This document shows positions 23,232-33,928 of a stretch of DNA of 64,000 nucleotides, piece by piece; within the stretch, counting starts at the first letter, position 1; each line of letters begins with the position of its first letter. Source of the DNA: Anastrepha obliqua (lineage: Eukaryota > Arthropoda > Insecta > Diptera > Tephritidae); NCBI RefSeq assembly GCF_027943255.1, contig NC_072897.1, positions 23,188,044-23,252,043 on the forward strand, read 5' to 3'. Both the position numbers and the translations under genes were made by a program. The notes under the pieces were generated by a model. It searched no databases, was not told the origin of the DNA, and saw only the letters and a list, made by a program, of their open reading frames with translations.

Positions 23232-23631
23232 GTTCGATATTTTTATTTCATTTTTTATATTTGGTTTAATTAGAATTGATTTAAAATAGTGTATTCAGAT
23301 TTTTCTAATACCTGTTATTTAGAAATTTATTTTCTATATAACATTATTCATACTTCTTTTGAATTAATCTATATGTAAAACAGCCATAAAGGCAATCATA
23401 TGAATATGCATTCCTATATTTAATCTCTTCAGTCAAATCTGAACTACTTACATACACATATTGATGAGAAAATATTCTAATATCCATGGATGCATCCAGA
23501 AACCCAAACGCGCATACACGCATATGTATACAAATATATACAAACCTTCAACGAACGCAAAATGTATGCATATAAAAAACAACAACTGCGACCGTCTTCT
23601 TGCCCGTCAGTGAAAAGATGGGATATGTATA

Positions 23632-24021
23632 CCCTATGAGCAAAAAGAACCGGGAAGGTGATGTTGACTGTTTCCTTCGATTGCCAAGGCATAGTCCACC
23701 ATGAGTACCTTTCATCGGGCCAGACAGTCAATAGAGAATATTATTTATCCGTTTTGAAACCTTAGAGAGATGCTGTGTGTTGCAAACCGCCGGAAATGTG
23801 AGCAAACAATTCTTGGATTTTGCGAGATGATAACGCGCCATCGCACTGATCAAAGAGAATACAAATCGGCCTGCCGGGGGTGTTTGGAGGACTGGGTTAA
23901 ACGTTGGCACATGTGTATTGCTTCAGACGGGTCATATTTTGAAGGAGATAATATAAATTTGCCTTAAATTTAACTCTGTTTTGTTTAATTTAAACATTCC
24001 TGGTACTTTCTGATCATAGGG
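23632..24021 (+). mobile_element. Internally deleted mariner (MITE-like), copy 2
   Basis: Inverted relative to the CR1 copy, 390 bp, with ends CCCTATGAGCAAAAAGAACC and inverted CCTATGATCAGAAAGTACC. The plus strand shows the transposase C-terminal string CLEDWVKRWHMCIASDGSYF (23,882-23,941). Confidence 0.82.
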
Positions 24022-25205
24022 TACATATATGCAGCTTTGCGGACAGCAATGTGTGATTCGCTGGAAGTCGCATTAACACGCGACTGTCGCACAGTTAGAA
24101 GACATATTTACATACATATAAGGGTGCATACATACATACGGAGCCGCGGCCACTCGACATTACAAAAATTTAAGATTTATCAAATATTGGGAAATAATTC
24201 CACGCGAAATATTCCAATATTGACTATTTTCGAATGGTCGCGAAAATTGGCATATGGGCGGCTCGTTTTATGAATGAAATTGAAATATGAGCTCTAACTT
24301 ATGAATGAACTTTTTGTTTTTGTTCTAAATTGTTCAGCGCCGTCGCTGATAGAATCATGGCCGCTGCGACTGCGTCTACGAACGTATTTTGTTTAGGTAG
24401 TCGCTAGGCTTAGATTTTAGCTTTGGGCGACATGCGCATGTAAGGTATGTGTTTTTGTTGTGTTCTAGAACATTTTAGAATGTGTGGTGGCAAAGCGGCC
24501 ATCGCGTTACGCTTGCTGTTGCTTTTGCTTTACATACAATATAAAATAAGTGTTGATTTATCTTAAACCGTTCTTTTTTTCTGAATGCAAATACCTCCTA
24601 TTGACATGTACATACATATTATTATACAGAAATAAACGCTCTGCGTATTTATCCTCCCCACGTGACTCGCCATCAATTCTCGGTGCAAATTTTTTTTTTT
24701 TCGTTTTTAAAATTTTTTTTTAATGTAATCGTAAAAAAATTTGTAATAAGTTTTATGTATCCGCTTATCATTTCAAAAGTAACAAAGTGGTAAAAAAATA
24801 AGCAGTCGAAGAAATAAACGCGCCGCCTATTTTTCCTCGCCACATGTTAGACTCGAGTTCAATTCCCGGCGCAAACTTTTTTTATAAAGTTTTTTTTTTT
24901 TAAATCGTTTTTTTTTTTTAATGTAATTGAAAAAAAAATTATGTAATAAATTTTACGTATTCGCTTATTATTTCAAAAATACGAAAATAGTAAAAATTTA
25001 ATTGGTTTAATGTCGAGGTGAGAAATGTGTTGTGTGTTGAGGTGAAAGATGTGTGGTGTTTCTAATTTTTGTGTGGGCAAAAGTCAGTGAGGTGTCTATA
25101 AACTCGGTGTGCTAAATTACCTTATTACAAATCTTTCATATCTCAATTGTACTAAAAAAAGCTCACAGTAACATTTGCACCTTCTCATTGCATTAACATT
25201 CTCTG

Positions 25206-25767
25206 ATACTATGGCCTAGCCTATGTACGTACATACATATTTGTGTTCTGAACTTCCAGCAAAACAATGCTTATTAATATACACATATGCATCTACATAC
25301 AACCGCACGCACATGCCACTCACTTTATTCCTGTAAATGCGTATGCCGTCCAAAGCTAAAATTCTATGCCTAGCGACTACAAGAACAAAATGCATTAATA
25401 GGCGCAGGCGTAGCGGCCATCATCCTAGTTGCCATAGCGCTGAACAGTCGCGGCGGCGCCGAACAGTTTCAACTATTGTACTGTGCAACAAAAACTCATC
25501 ATCAAAAAATTGATTTATAAATTCGAGCTCATAGTTTTAAGAGCAAGTACTTTCATTCATAAAACGAGCCGCCCATATGCTAATTTTCTCGACAATTCGA
25601 AAATAGTCAATATTGAAATATTTCGCGTAGAATTATTTGCCAATATTCAATTTTTGTCAAGTCGAGTGCCCGCGGCTCCGTAAATATGTTTGCAGCCATA
25701 TATGTATGTAAATATATGTTTCTAAATGCTCGACAACCGCAGCTGCCTGTTCAAGGTTACTGTACAT
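25206..25767. repeat. Microsatellite-rich sequence and inverted Y segment
   Basis: 25,206-25,374 has TACATATG-type repeats. 25,375-25,690 is a Y segment in reverse orientation relative to 19,970-20,300. 25,691-25,767 is AT-rich with no feature seen. Confidence 0.6.
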
Positions 25768-26210
25768 TAGGCCGGGTCGATTTGTAAGAAGGCAAAAAAA
25801 TCGCCCATTGCTCTGTGAAAATCATATTCTAGGGATCAGAATAAGAAATTTTGCCGAAGGAACCATACCTCTAAAACGATTTCTGATGTCCCCCAATATG
25901 GGTCGAACTTTTTAGTTTCTTTTCTATAACTCACATTCATTCATTTACATATGTTCTGACTAAATAAATTTCTTAAGAGAAAAAATAGAAATAGAAATTA
26001 TAAATAAATAAAAATAAAGAAAAAACATAGCCATTTAGCTGATTTTTTCATGTAAAGGCCAAAAATGGCGATATTTTGAAATTGGGGGACATCAGAATTC
26101 GTTTTAGAGGTATGGTTCCTTCGGCAAAGTTTCTTATTTTGATCCCTAGAATACGATTTTCATAGTGCAACGAGCGATTTTTTTGCCTTCCCACAAATCG
26201 ACCCGCCCTA
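25768..26210. mobile_element. hAT-type MITE with long inverted repeats
   Basis: 443 bp with terminal inverted repeats of about 135 bp starting TAG(G/C)(C/G)CGGGTCGATTTGT and including AGGAACCATACCTCTAAAAC. It is flanked by the 8-bp duplication CTGTACAT (25,760-25,767 and 26,211-26,218), which fits the nTnnnnAn preference of hAT transposases. It has no coding capacity and a T/A-rich centre. Confidence 0.85.
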
Positions 26211-26358
26211 CTGTACATGCAATGCTGTGCCTATGAATGTGCGCTGTGCCTATGAATGCGCGCAGGATTTCTTGAGAAATTTTACCGTATGTTTTGCTGT
26301 GGCGAGGCACATATGTACATACACACAACACATATACATATATCCGCATATATACATA

Positions 26359-27669
26359 CAGGGTGGCTGATGAAAGCCGCTACCAAAAAAAAATTGAATA
26401 ACTTTTTTTCTTTTTAAGTTATCTGTTCCATTTTTGTTTTAATTTGCAGATTGATCTTTAAAATTTATTAAAATTGATAACTGGGACACGCAAACAAGAA
26501 TTTGGATAGTCCGCCGCTATCACGCACTGGAGTCCGTAGTTTTGGTACAGAGAGAGTACAGGCGGATGTTTGGCGGCGATCCCCCGAGCAGATGGACCAT
26601 AATGAGACTGGTGAATAATTTTGCTGAGCAAGGAACAGTCGCAAGAAGGCCTTATCATCGAAACCCACCAGTTCGGACGGAGGAAACGATCGCTGCTGTA
26701 GCTGCAGCTATACAAAGCAATCCAAGGGTTTCAACAAGAAGCTTATCTGCTCAACTTGGTGTCAGCCGACAGTCTTTGCAAACAATAATGCACAAAGATT
26801 TAGACTTATTTCCCTACAAAATTCAAATGGTTAACAAACTGAATGCAGCAGACTTGCCGATTCGCTTGGAATTTTGCCAGAAGATCCTGCAAATGGTGGA
26901 AGAAGACCAAAACATGTTAAACTGCCTTTTCATGTCTGATGAGGCCCATTTCGATTTAAACGGCAATGTGAACAAACAAAATTGTCGAATATGGAGCACT
27001 TCTAACCCACAGATATTCCACGAGACGGAATTGCATCCTCTTCGCGTGACAGTGTGGTGTGCGGTTTCTTCACGCTGTATTGTCGGGCCTTATTTTTTTG
27101 AAGAAAATGGTCACACCGTTACGGTTACTGGAGACCGTTATTTGAAAATGCTGAAAGAATTTTTCTATCCAGAACTACGCCGAAAGATTTTCCTTTCAAC
27201 TCTGTGTGGTTTCAACAAGATGGGGCAACGTCCCACATAGCCCAGACTGTTATGACAGAGTTGCGACGAAAATTTCCCAATAAACTGATTTCAAGAAACT
27301 CCGAAATTCGTTGGCCCCCCAGGTCGCCTGACCCTACTGCGCCTGACTTTTTCTTCTGAGGTTTATGTAAACAAGAAGTTTATAAAACAAAGCCAACAAA
27401 TTTGGATGAACTAAAACAATCCATTCGCGCAACAATTGCGGCTATTCCTGTCGCAACTCTCAAAGCAGCAATGAACAACTTTTTACTAAGATGCCGCACT
27501 TGTGTCAACGAGCATGGGGGGCATTTAAATTCAATTATTTTTAAAACTAGTTAAGTTAGATTTAATAAAATTTAATGACCTTCAACTTGAAAAAAAATAA
27601 ATGAATTCCATACACTAAAAGAAAAGTTATTTGAGTTTCTTAACGTAGCAAAATTCATCAGCCACCCTG
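26359..27669 (+). mobile_element. Near full-length Tc1/mariner-superfamily element
   Basis: Perfect 16-bp termini CAGGGTGGCTGATGAA and inverted TTCATCAGCCACCCTG, flanked by TA (26,357-26,358 and 27,670-27,671). Length 1,311 bp, normal for the superfamily. It contains one damaged transposase gene. Confidence 0.92.
26461..27554 (+). pseudogene. Tc1/mariner-superfamily transposase, frameshift and stop
   Basis: The transposase cuts and pastes the element through a DDE/D catalytic domain. N-terminal paired helix-turn-helix: RMFGGDPPSRWTIMRLVNNF and VSTRSLSAQLGVSRQSLQTI. Catalytic motifs: SDEAHFDLNG, then QQDGATSH, then RSPDPTAPD, with 36 residues between the second and third Asp. No ATG is evident at the expected start near 26,461; the open frame runs into it without one. 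The frame shifts near 27,185, and a TGA near 27,357 replaces the usual Trp codon after FFF. The C-terminus GGHLNSIIFKTS is present. Dead copy. Confidence 0.88.
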
Positions 27670-28899
27670 TACATATATAAATTCACAAATTTAAATTTGC
27701 TTATGCCATCCTTCTGTGTGCCTGGTAATGAAGCATTTTGTATACATACATATACATACGTATATCTTTTTTCTTCTTCTTTTTGGTGTCGCTTTTTCGT
27801 TTCATCGAGTCTCAAATCACTCCCAACGATTCTAAAGAAGTTTTCACTTCAAAATTTAAAAACGGACAAAAAAAAAATTTGCGCCGAGAATTGATGGCGA
27901 GTCACGTGGGGAGGATAAATACGCAGAGCGTTTATTTCTGCGCCTGCGTTGTGAACCAAGGTTTTGTACATGCGCGCGACGCGAATAAGTTTTAATAAAT
28001 TCTGAAAGTAATTCATGAAGTTTTTCATTACATACATTCATACTCTATATGTACATAAATGATGGTATATGACAATATACATAATATGTATGTATGTACA
28101 TGTCAATAGGAGGTATTTGCATTCAGAAAATAAAACGGTTTAAGATAAATCAACACTTATTTTATATTGTATGTCAATTTATAGTTTATGTATTCGACAG
28201 CATTTACATACATATGTATGTATGTACATTTGTATATGAAAAACAATAATGCACAAGCGCAAGAACATCATCTTCCTTTCATACCTACATATGTACACAT
28301 GCATGTATGCCCAATAACCTTGACTTATGTATGTACACATGTCACAGCACATCACATTCTTACAAGAAATCAAGTACACATACGCACTACTGAACGATTT
28401 TCTTCCTAACAAGTGCAAAAACAATTCTGCTCTATGTATGTATGTATATATACCCACTTTATGTCCTAGCATATATACATACATATGTATATACATACCT
28501 ACTTGCCTTCTAAGCTTCCTACAAAACAATTGTATTCATATGTTGCTACATCTATGCACGCTCATACTATACATTCATGCATATGTATGTATATGCGCGA
28601 GCACAGCGCTCCCTTCTTGCTGCCGTGTGCTTTTGTCTTTCACCAGTAGATATTCCTAATATTGTATTTACAAAAACACAATACTTTGATAGACGCAAAA
28701 GCAACAGCAAGCGCAACGCGATGGCCGCTTTGCCACCACACATTCTAAAATGTTCTAGAACACAACAAAAACACATACCTCACATGCGCATGTCGCCCAA
28801 AGCTAAAATCTAAGCCTAGCGAGTTAATGCGACTTAGATTCCTTGAACAATTCCAGCGAATCACACATTTCTGTCCGCAAAGCCGCATATACATATGTA

Positions 28900-29313
28900 A
28901 CCTATGATCAAAAAGTACCGGGAATGTTTAAATAAAAGATAACAGAGTTAAATTTCAGGCATATTTATATTATCTCCTTCAAAATATGACCCGTCTGAAG
29001 CAACACACATGTGCCAACGTTTAACCCAGTCCTCCAAACAGCCCCGATAGGCCGACATGGCCTTCAGCTCCTTCGTCGTATTCTTTTTGATCTTTTTGAT
29101 CGGTGCGATGGCACGTTATCGTCTCGCAAAATCCAAGAATTGTTTGCTCACATTTCCGGCCGTTTGCAACATACAGCATCTCTCAAAGGCTTCAAAACGG
29201 ATGAATAATATTCTTTATTGTCTGGCCCGATGGAAGGTACTCATGGTGCACTACGCCTTGGCAATCGAAGAAAACAGTCAACATCACCTTCCCAGTTCTT
29301 TTTGCTCATAGGG
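28900..29313 (-). mobile_element. Internally deleted mariner (MITE-like), copy 3
   Basis: Same ends and same internal deletion as 11,962-12,379, differing by a 4-bp deletion in the middle. Confidence 0.82.
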
Positions 29314-29623
29314 TATACATATCCCATCTTTTCACTGACGGACAAGAAGACGGTCGCAGTTGTTGTTTTATGTATGCATACATTTTGCGTTCGTTGAAGG
29401 TTTGTACATATATATTTATATATATTTATATACATATGCGTGTATGCGCGTTTGGCTTTCTGGATGCATCCATGGATATTAGAATAATTTCTCATCAATG
29501 TGTGTATGTAAGTAGTTCAGATTTGACTGAAGAGATTAAATATAGGAATGCATATTCAAATGACTGCCTTTATGGCTGTTTTACATATAAATCAATTCAA
29601 AAGAAGTATGAATAATGTTATAT

Positions 29624-30128
29624 GCGGTTTTACAACAGATGGCGTAACTTGATTATTATTCCATCGATCCACATTTCCAAACATTCATTGGAGCGCTACT
29701 GTCGTAAGGCACAAACGTCAGTATAAGTTTTTTATTTGAAGCGTAAACAACAATATTTTTACCACACTTGAAAATGTCGAATTTCGTGCCAAATAATGTG
29801 TTTTTGCGGGGAATTCTTTAATATGAAGAAAAAAGCAGCCGAAAGTCATCGTATCTTGGTGGAAGTTTATGGTGAGCATGCTCTAGCTGAGCGAACGTGC
29901 CAGAAGTGGTTTGACGCTTTAAAAGTGGTGATTTTGGCCGCGCCGCCAAAGTTCATGGATACCGGATTGGAGGAATTGCTCGATCAAGATCCGGCTCAAA
30001 CGCAAGAAAAGGTTGCAAAAACTTTGGGAGTTGATCAATCAACCATTTCCAAACGTTTAAAAGCCATGGGAATGATCCGAAATTCAAATTTCGAAAAAAA
30101 ACCGCACGAACTTATTCATAGACCTATT
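29624..30128 (+). mobile_element. Truncated mariner (mellifera-subfamily-like) inserted in CR3
   Basis: Comparison with the uninterrupted CR1 site (about 12,686) shows 505 bp inserted at a TATA. The 5' end and N-terminal half of a mariner transposase are present. The reading starts MSNFVPNNVF at 29,774 and shifts frame near 29,815, then contains RTCQKWF and a helix-turn-helix VAKTLGVDQSTISKRLKAMG. The sequence stops after about 130 codons without catalytic domain or 3' terminus. CR3 resumes at once, so the truncation lies exactly at the target. Confidence 0.82.
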
Positions 30129-30243
30129 AGAAAAAAAATTTCTAAATAACAGGTATTAGAAAAACCTGAATACACTATTTTAAATGAATTCTAATTAAAC
30201 CAAATACAAAAAATTAAATAAAAATATCGAACACAGAAAAGTG

Positions 30244-30325
30244 TGTACAGGACTTGAACCTGAGTCAAATATGGGACGATGTACTTCATACACAACAAGT
30301 CTTTCACGATTACGCTAATCTATCA
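30244..30325 (-). other. tRNA-like segment (type 2) in CR3
   Basis: Box B GGTTCAAGTCC on the minus strand at 30,250-30,260, box-A-like GCGTAATCGTGAAAGAC upstream. Copy of 12,805-12,890. Confidence 0.48.
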
Positions 30326-30882
30326 TATAATTACTAATGAACTTTTCTAAATCACTCATTTATTCGATTCGGATATTATAATGATATTTTCTCATCAATA
30401 TAAAATGGATTTCATGAAAGAGATTAAAGACATATCGTCCCCTTAGTATAACAATAGCCTATGTGCTCCTAGGCTATTATTTTTTTATTGAATTTTTGGA
30501 TTCTCCATCGTCGATTTTATATGTGGTCAAACTTTTGCCAAATTCTAGCTCCACAAAGTGGGTCAAAACGTCAGTCAAAAAATAATAAATATTTACAGAC
30601 ATAACGAGATTTGAGTGAGAGCTACTAAAAAGTTTGAAATTCATTTTCTCAAAACATCAAGGGGGATGATATGTACATATTTTCTGTTTTGATTGATTTA
30701 TGTACAATATATAAAAATCAGGTCATATCCAGTATGAACTATTTTATACCGATAGGAAATTTCCATTTATGAAATACAAAAAAAACAGTATTTTAAAGAA
30801 ATTTTAATTAAAATAAACTCAAAAATTTTACCAAACTTTCCTGGTTTGAATTGTAAAAAAAATGTGCAAGAAAAAATATATG

Positions 30883-30965
30883 ACTTCAGGACTTGAACCC
30901 GAATTAAATACGTGCCAAAAAACAAAACGAATAATTCCGCCGACTTTAGCTTCTGCACCACAAAT
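30883..30965 (-). other. tRNA-like segment (type 1) in CR3
   Basis: Box B GGTTCAAGTCC on the minus strand at 30,889-30,899, box A TGGTGCAGAAGCTAAAG at 30,945-30,961. Copy of 13,563-13,645. Confidence 0.48.
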
Positions 30966-31803
30966 TAACTGCCGCGCGGCCTTCTTAATCGCAAATTTAT
31001 TCGCTTCGCTGTGATCAGCTCTGTTAAGAAATTCCCCGCTGCCGAGTTGAGCGAGGTGAAAAAGTCTTCGCGGTTTTACCAGAGATGTTAATGGAATGAG
31101 AAGTAGCAAATGTTAAATGAGCTTTTTTCGAGTCCTAATTTGTAGATTCATAGTAAGGGATTTTCAAATTCAACTTACCACACTAGTGGGGGATTGCAGA
31201 TATTTACCACGGAAGTGGGGGGGTTCTATATTTACTTACCCCGCTAGGACAGGAATTCAGATTTTTTCTGTGTTTACCTCACTAGTAAGGGATTTCATAT
31301 GATTTTTCACCACAGTAGTAAGGGATTCAACAGACTAGAAAGGGATTCGACTTATTTCATGCCCACAGGGAAGCGAATTAATTTGCGATTGAGAAAATTG
31401 CGCAAGCATTTAGTTTGTGGCGCAGATACTATAATCGAAAGGAAGATTCATATGACGTCCTGAAGAGTGATATAATATTTTATTCCTTGAACGATTTCTT
31501 TTTTACAATTAAGTTGGGTAAATCTTTTGAGTTTATTGTAATTAGAATTGCTTTAAAATAGTGTTTTAGGTTTTTTTATATTTGATATTTAGAAAATTTC
31601 TTTTCTGTATAAAATAGTTCATACTGGATATGAACTGATTTTTATATAAATCAATCAAAAAAGAAATATGTTGATATAAACATGCATATATTTAATCTCT
31701 TTAATCAAATGTAAGCTATGTATATTGATGAGAAAATATCATTCTAATATCCGTCCAGAAAGCCAAACGCGCATACACGAACACATATGCATGTATGTAT
31801 GTA

Positions 31804-32732
31804 AAGGGTGTTTTTTTAGAGGTTAGGTTTTCAAGTTGGCACTACTTTTTTCGTAGATGGTCTTTTTGACAGCTGTCACTTGATTTATGCTCAGTTTGGT
31901 TTGCCATTTCATAATGAATAGTCTTACACCTGAACAACGTTTGCAAATCGTGCAAATTTATTACGAAAATAATGGTTCGGCTCGCGCGACGCATCACAAG
32001 AAAATTTTGTTCAGCGATGAAGCTCACTTTTGGTTGAATGGGTATGTCAATAAGCAAAATTGTCGCATTTGGAGTGAACATAATCCACAAGCCATTGCTG
32101 AGACGCCGTTACATCCTCAAAAAGTCACTGTTTGGTGTGCTCTATGGGCAGAGGGAATCATTGGTCCATATTTCTTTAAAAATGAAGCCGGCCATAATGT
32201 TACAGTCAATGGAGAGCGCTATAGAGCCATGATTAATGACTTTTTCGTGCCTGAATTGGACGATGTTGATGTGGACGACCTTTGGTTCCAACAAGACGGC
32301 GCTACATGCCATGCAGCCAACGCAACAATCGATTTATTGAAGGAAACTTTTGGTGAGCGCATTATCTCGCGCCGTGGACCTGTGGCGTGGCCTCCAAGAT
32401 CGTGCGATATAACACCGCTGGACTATTTCTTGTGGGGCTATGTGAAGTCGCTTGTCTACGCAGATAAGCCCGAGACGATTGACGTCTTGGAAGAGAATAT
32501 TCGGCGCGTTATTGCTGACATACGGCCCCAATTGCTGCAAAAAGTGGTCGAAAATTGGGCCTCTCGGCTGGAATTTATTCGAGCCAGCCGCGGCGGCCAC
32601 TTGCCCGAAATCATTTTTAAAACATAATGGCAAACCCTTATCTTTATAATAAAGCTAAATTCTTGGCCATAACATTAAATTATATACGTTTTATTTCATC
32701 TTGAAAACCTAACCTCTAAAAAAAACACCCTT
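31804..32732 (+). mobile_element. Compact Tc1/mariner-superfamily element, ends near perfect
   Basis: 929 bp. The termini AAGGGTGTTTTTTTAGAGGT and the inverted right end pair over about 30 bp with one length difference in the T run, flanked by TA on both sides (31,802-31,803; 32,733-32,734). It is inserted in CR4: the same CR site is uninterrupted in CR2 near 23,040. Confidence 0.9.
31914..32627 (+). CDS. Mariner-superfamily transposase lacking the DNA-binding domain, frame intact
   Basis: 237 codons starting at ATG 31,914 (MNSLTPEQRLQIVQIYYEN). A start 27 bases upstream in the same frame is also possible. After about 25 residues of the first helix-turn-helix, the sequence jumps to HHKKILFSDEAHFWLNGYVN, so roughly 100 residues (the rest of the paired DNA-binding domain and the linker) are deleted without loss of frame. 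The full catalytic domain follows with all three Asp: SDEAHFW, QQDGATCH and SCDITPLD, 36 residues between the last two. The C-terminus is RASRGGHLPEIIFKT. The usual length is near 340 residues. It could still fold as a catalytic domain, but specific binding to its termini is unlikely. Confidence 0.88.
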   Translation: MNSLTPEQRLQIVQIYYENNGSARATHHKKILFSDEAHFWLNGYVNKQNCRIWSEHNPQAIAETPLHPQKVTVWCALWAEGIIGPYFFKNEAGHNVTVNGERYRAMINDFFVPELDDVDVDDLWFQQDGATCHAANATIDLLKETFGERIISRRGPVAWPPRSCDITPLDYFLWGYVKSLVYADKPETIDVLEENIRRVIADIRPQLLQKVVENWASRLEFIRASRGGHLPEIIFKT

Positions 32733-32842
32733 TATATAAATATGCATACAAACTTTCAACGAACGCCAAATGAATGCATACATATAAAACAGCGAATCGA
32801 ATAAATAAGCGATTTAGGAAGGTAAATTAACAATTATAGATT

Positions 32843-32920
32843 AGCGCAAGCATAAAAGACATGTTGTAGGCGAACTGCGTCATTCCGTATTTGACTCATG
32901 TTCAAGTCCTGTAACCACTT
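32843..32920 (+). other. tRNA-like segment (type 2) in CR4
   Basis: Box-A-like TTAGCGCAAGCATAAAAGAC and a one-base-changed box B TGTTCAAGTCC (32,899-32,909). More degraded than the CR2 copy. Confidence 0.4.
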
Positions 32921-33776
32921 TCGTTTGTTCGATATTTTTATTTAATTTTTTGTATTTTGTTTAATTATAATTGATTTAAAATAGTGTATTCAGGTTTTTC
33001 TTATACCCGTAATTTAGAAATTTATCCACACTAATATTATAAAGAGGAAAACTTTGTTTGTTTGTTTGTTTGTTTGGTTGTAATGAATAGGCTCAAAAAC
33101 TACTGGACCGATTTTGAAAATTCTTTCGCCACTCGAAAGCTACATTATTCACGAGTAACAAAGACTATATTTTATTTTGGAAAAAATAGGGTTCTGTAAG
33201 ATATTTGGATTTTTCGGACACAAACTGAAAAAAATCATCCAAAGAAGTTACTTATTTTGCGCACGCTGCCTAAACTACAAAAGATAGAACCATAAAATGT
33301 TATAATTAATTGTAGATCTTATAAATATCTACAAAAACGTCCTATACCTATAATACCTATCTATGTCGAGTGAGGCACAACAACCACATTTTTATTTAAA
33401 AATCTTGAATTTTTTTTTGGACTACATTTAAACGCGTTTATTTTACTCATGCTATTAATCCTTATCAAAATAAATTATTTCATCAATAAGTACAGTTTAT
33501 GTTGATAATATTTGGTCTTTGAATGATTAAAATTGGACCTTTGGTTTTGAAGTTGTGGTGAAATTAAAATATTACGATTTCTGCTGCACGGCCCGTTGCG
33601 AAGTGGGCGTCACCAAGGCCAGAGGTGCGCGTGCGGGAGAGGGGTGTTTAGATCTATGAGTAAGGTACCCGCCCGGCTCCAACGCGAGGTCGGCTCCCTA
33701 CGCAGCGGTCGTGCGCGAAGTCTAATAATTTTCATGAGATTTTTTTTAGATTTAGTTCTTAAAACTACACCTACGC

Positions 33777-33890
33777 AAAAGTTCTTCTCAGAGCTATACA
33801 ATAGTTCTTTTCAGGGCTAACCAACAGTTCTTTTCAGGGCTAACCAACAGTTCTCTTCAGGGCTAAACAACAGTTCTTTTCAGACCTAGA
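33777..33890 (+). repeat. 23-bp tandem repeat upstream of Helitron ORF
   Basis: About five units of CAACAGTTCTTTTCAGGGCT plus three bases, the outer ones degenerate. They end just before the start of the N-terminal coding region and could lie in the promoter or 5' leader. Confidence 0.8.
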
Positions 33891-33928
33891 ATATTACACG
33901 CTATTAACATTTTCTTAAACATTTTAAA

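Larger units (their letters stand above)
22351..25205 (+). repeat. Composite repeat copy CR2, bounded by inverted termini
   Basis: The left end CAGAGAATGTTAATGCAATG at 22,351 and its inverted copy ending at 25,205 extend as imperfect terminal inverted repeats of about 38 bp. Both flanks carry ATACTAT (22,344-22,350 and 25,206-25,212), a candidate 7-bp target duplication. Inside, in order: subterminal repeats with CAC(A/G)CTAGT-type cores (22,440-22,610), tRNA-like type 1, tRNA-like type 2, a deleted mariner, a Y segment, and a type-2 block with poly-A/T runs. No transposase gene is present, so this would be non-autonomous. The CAGAG ends recall hAT elements (hobo, Hermes). Confidence 0.7.
27868..31079 (-). 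repeat. Composite repeat copy CR3 (reverse orientation)
   Basis: Matches CR1 almost base for base over 27,975-29,620 and again over 30,129-31,020, with three differences: an inserted mariner at 29,624-30,128, an 85-bp deletion near 30,370 and a 30-bp deletion near 30,660. It starts inside the type-2 block and ends at a head-to-head junction with CR4 around 31,050-31,080. The many short open frames here are microsatellite translations (YIHTYV-type) and are not genes. Confidence 0.8.
31080..33024 (+). repeat. Composite repeat copy CR4 (forward), split by mariner and cut by Helitron
   Basis: Begins with a variant terminus CAGAGATGTTAATGGAATG and is collinear with CR2 to about 23,330. Subterminal repeats with CACTAGTAAGGGATT-type cores lie at 31,170-31,345. 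A mariner (31,804-32,732) and then a Helitron (from 33,025) interrupt it. A type-2 tRNA-like segment (box B variant TGTTCAAGTCC at 32,899-32,909) is retained. The type-1 segment near 31,400-31,470 is degraded. Confidence 0.75.

Noticed and set aside
33596..33820. GC-rich open frame upstream of the Helitron protein
   Set aside because: Lies in the Helitron 5' non-coding region, has an antisense open frame of similar size, and shows no known domain.
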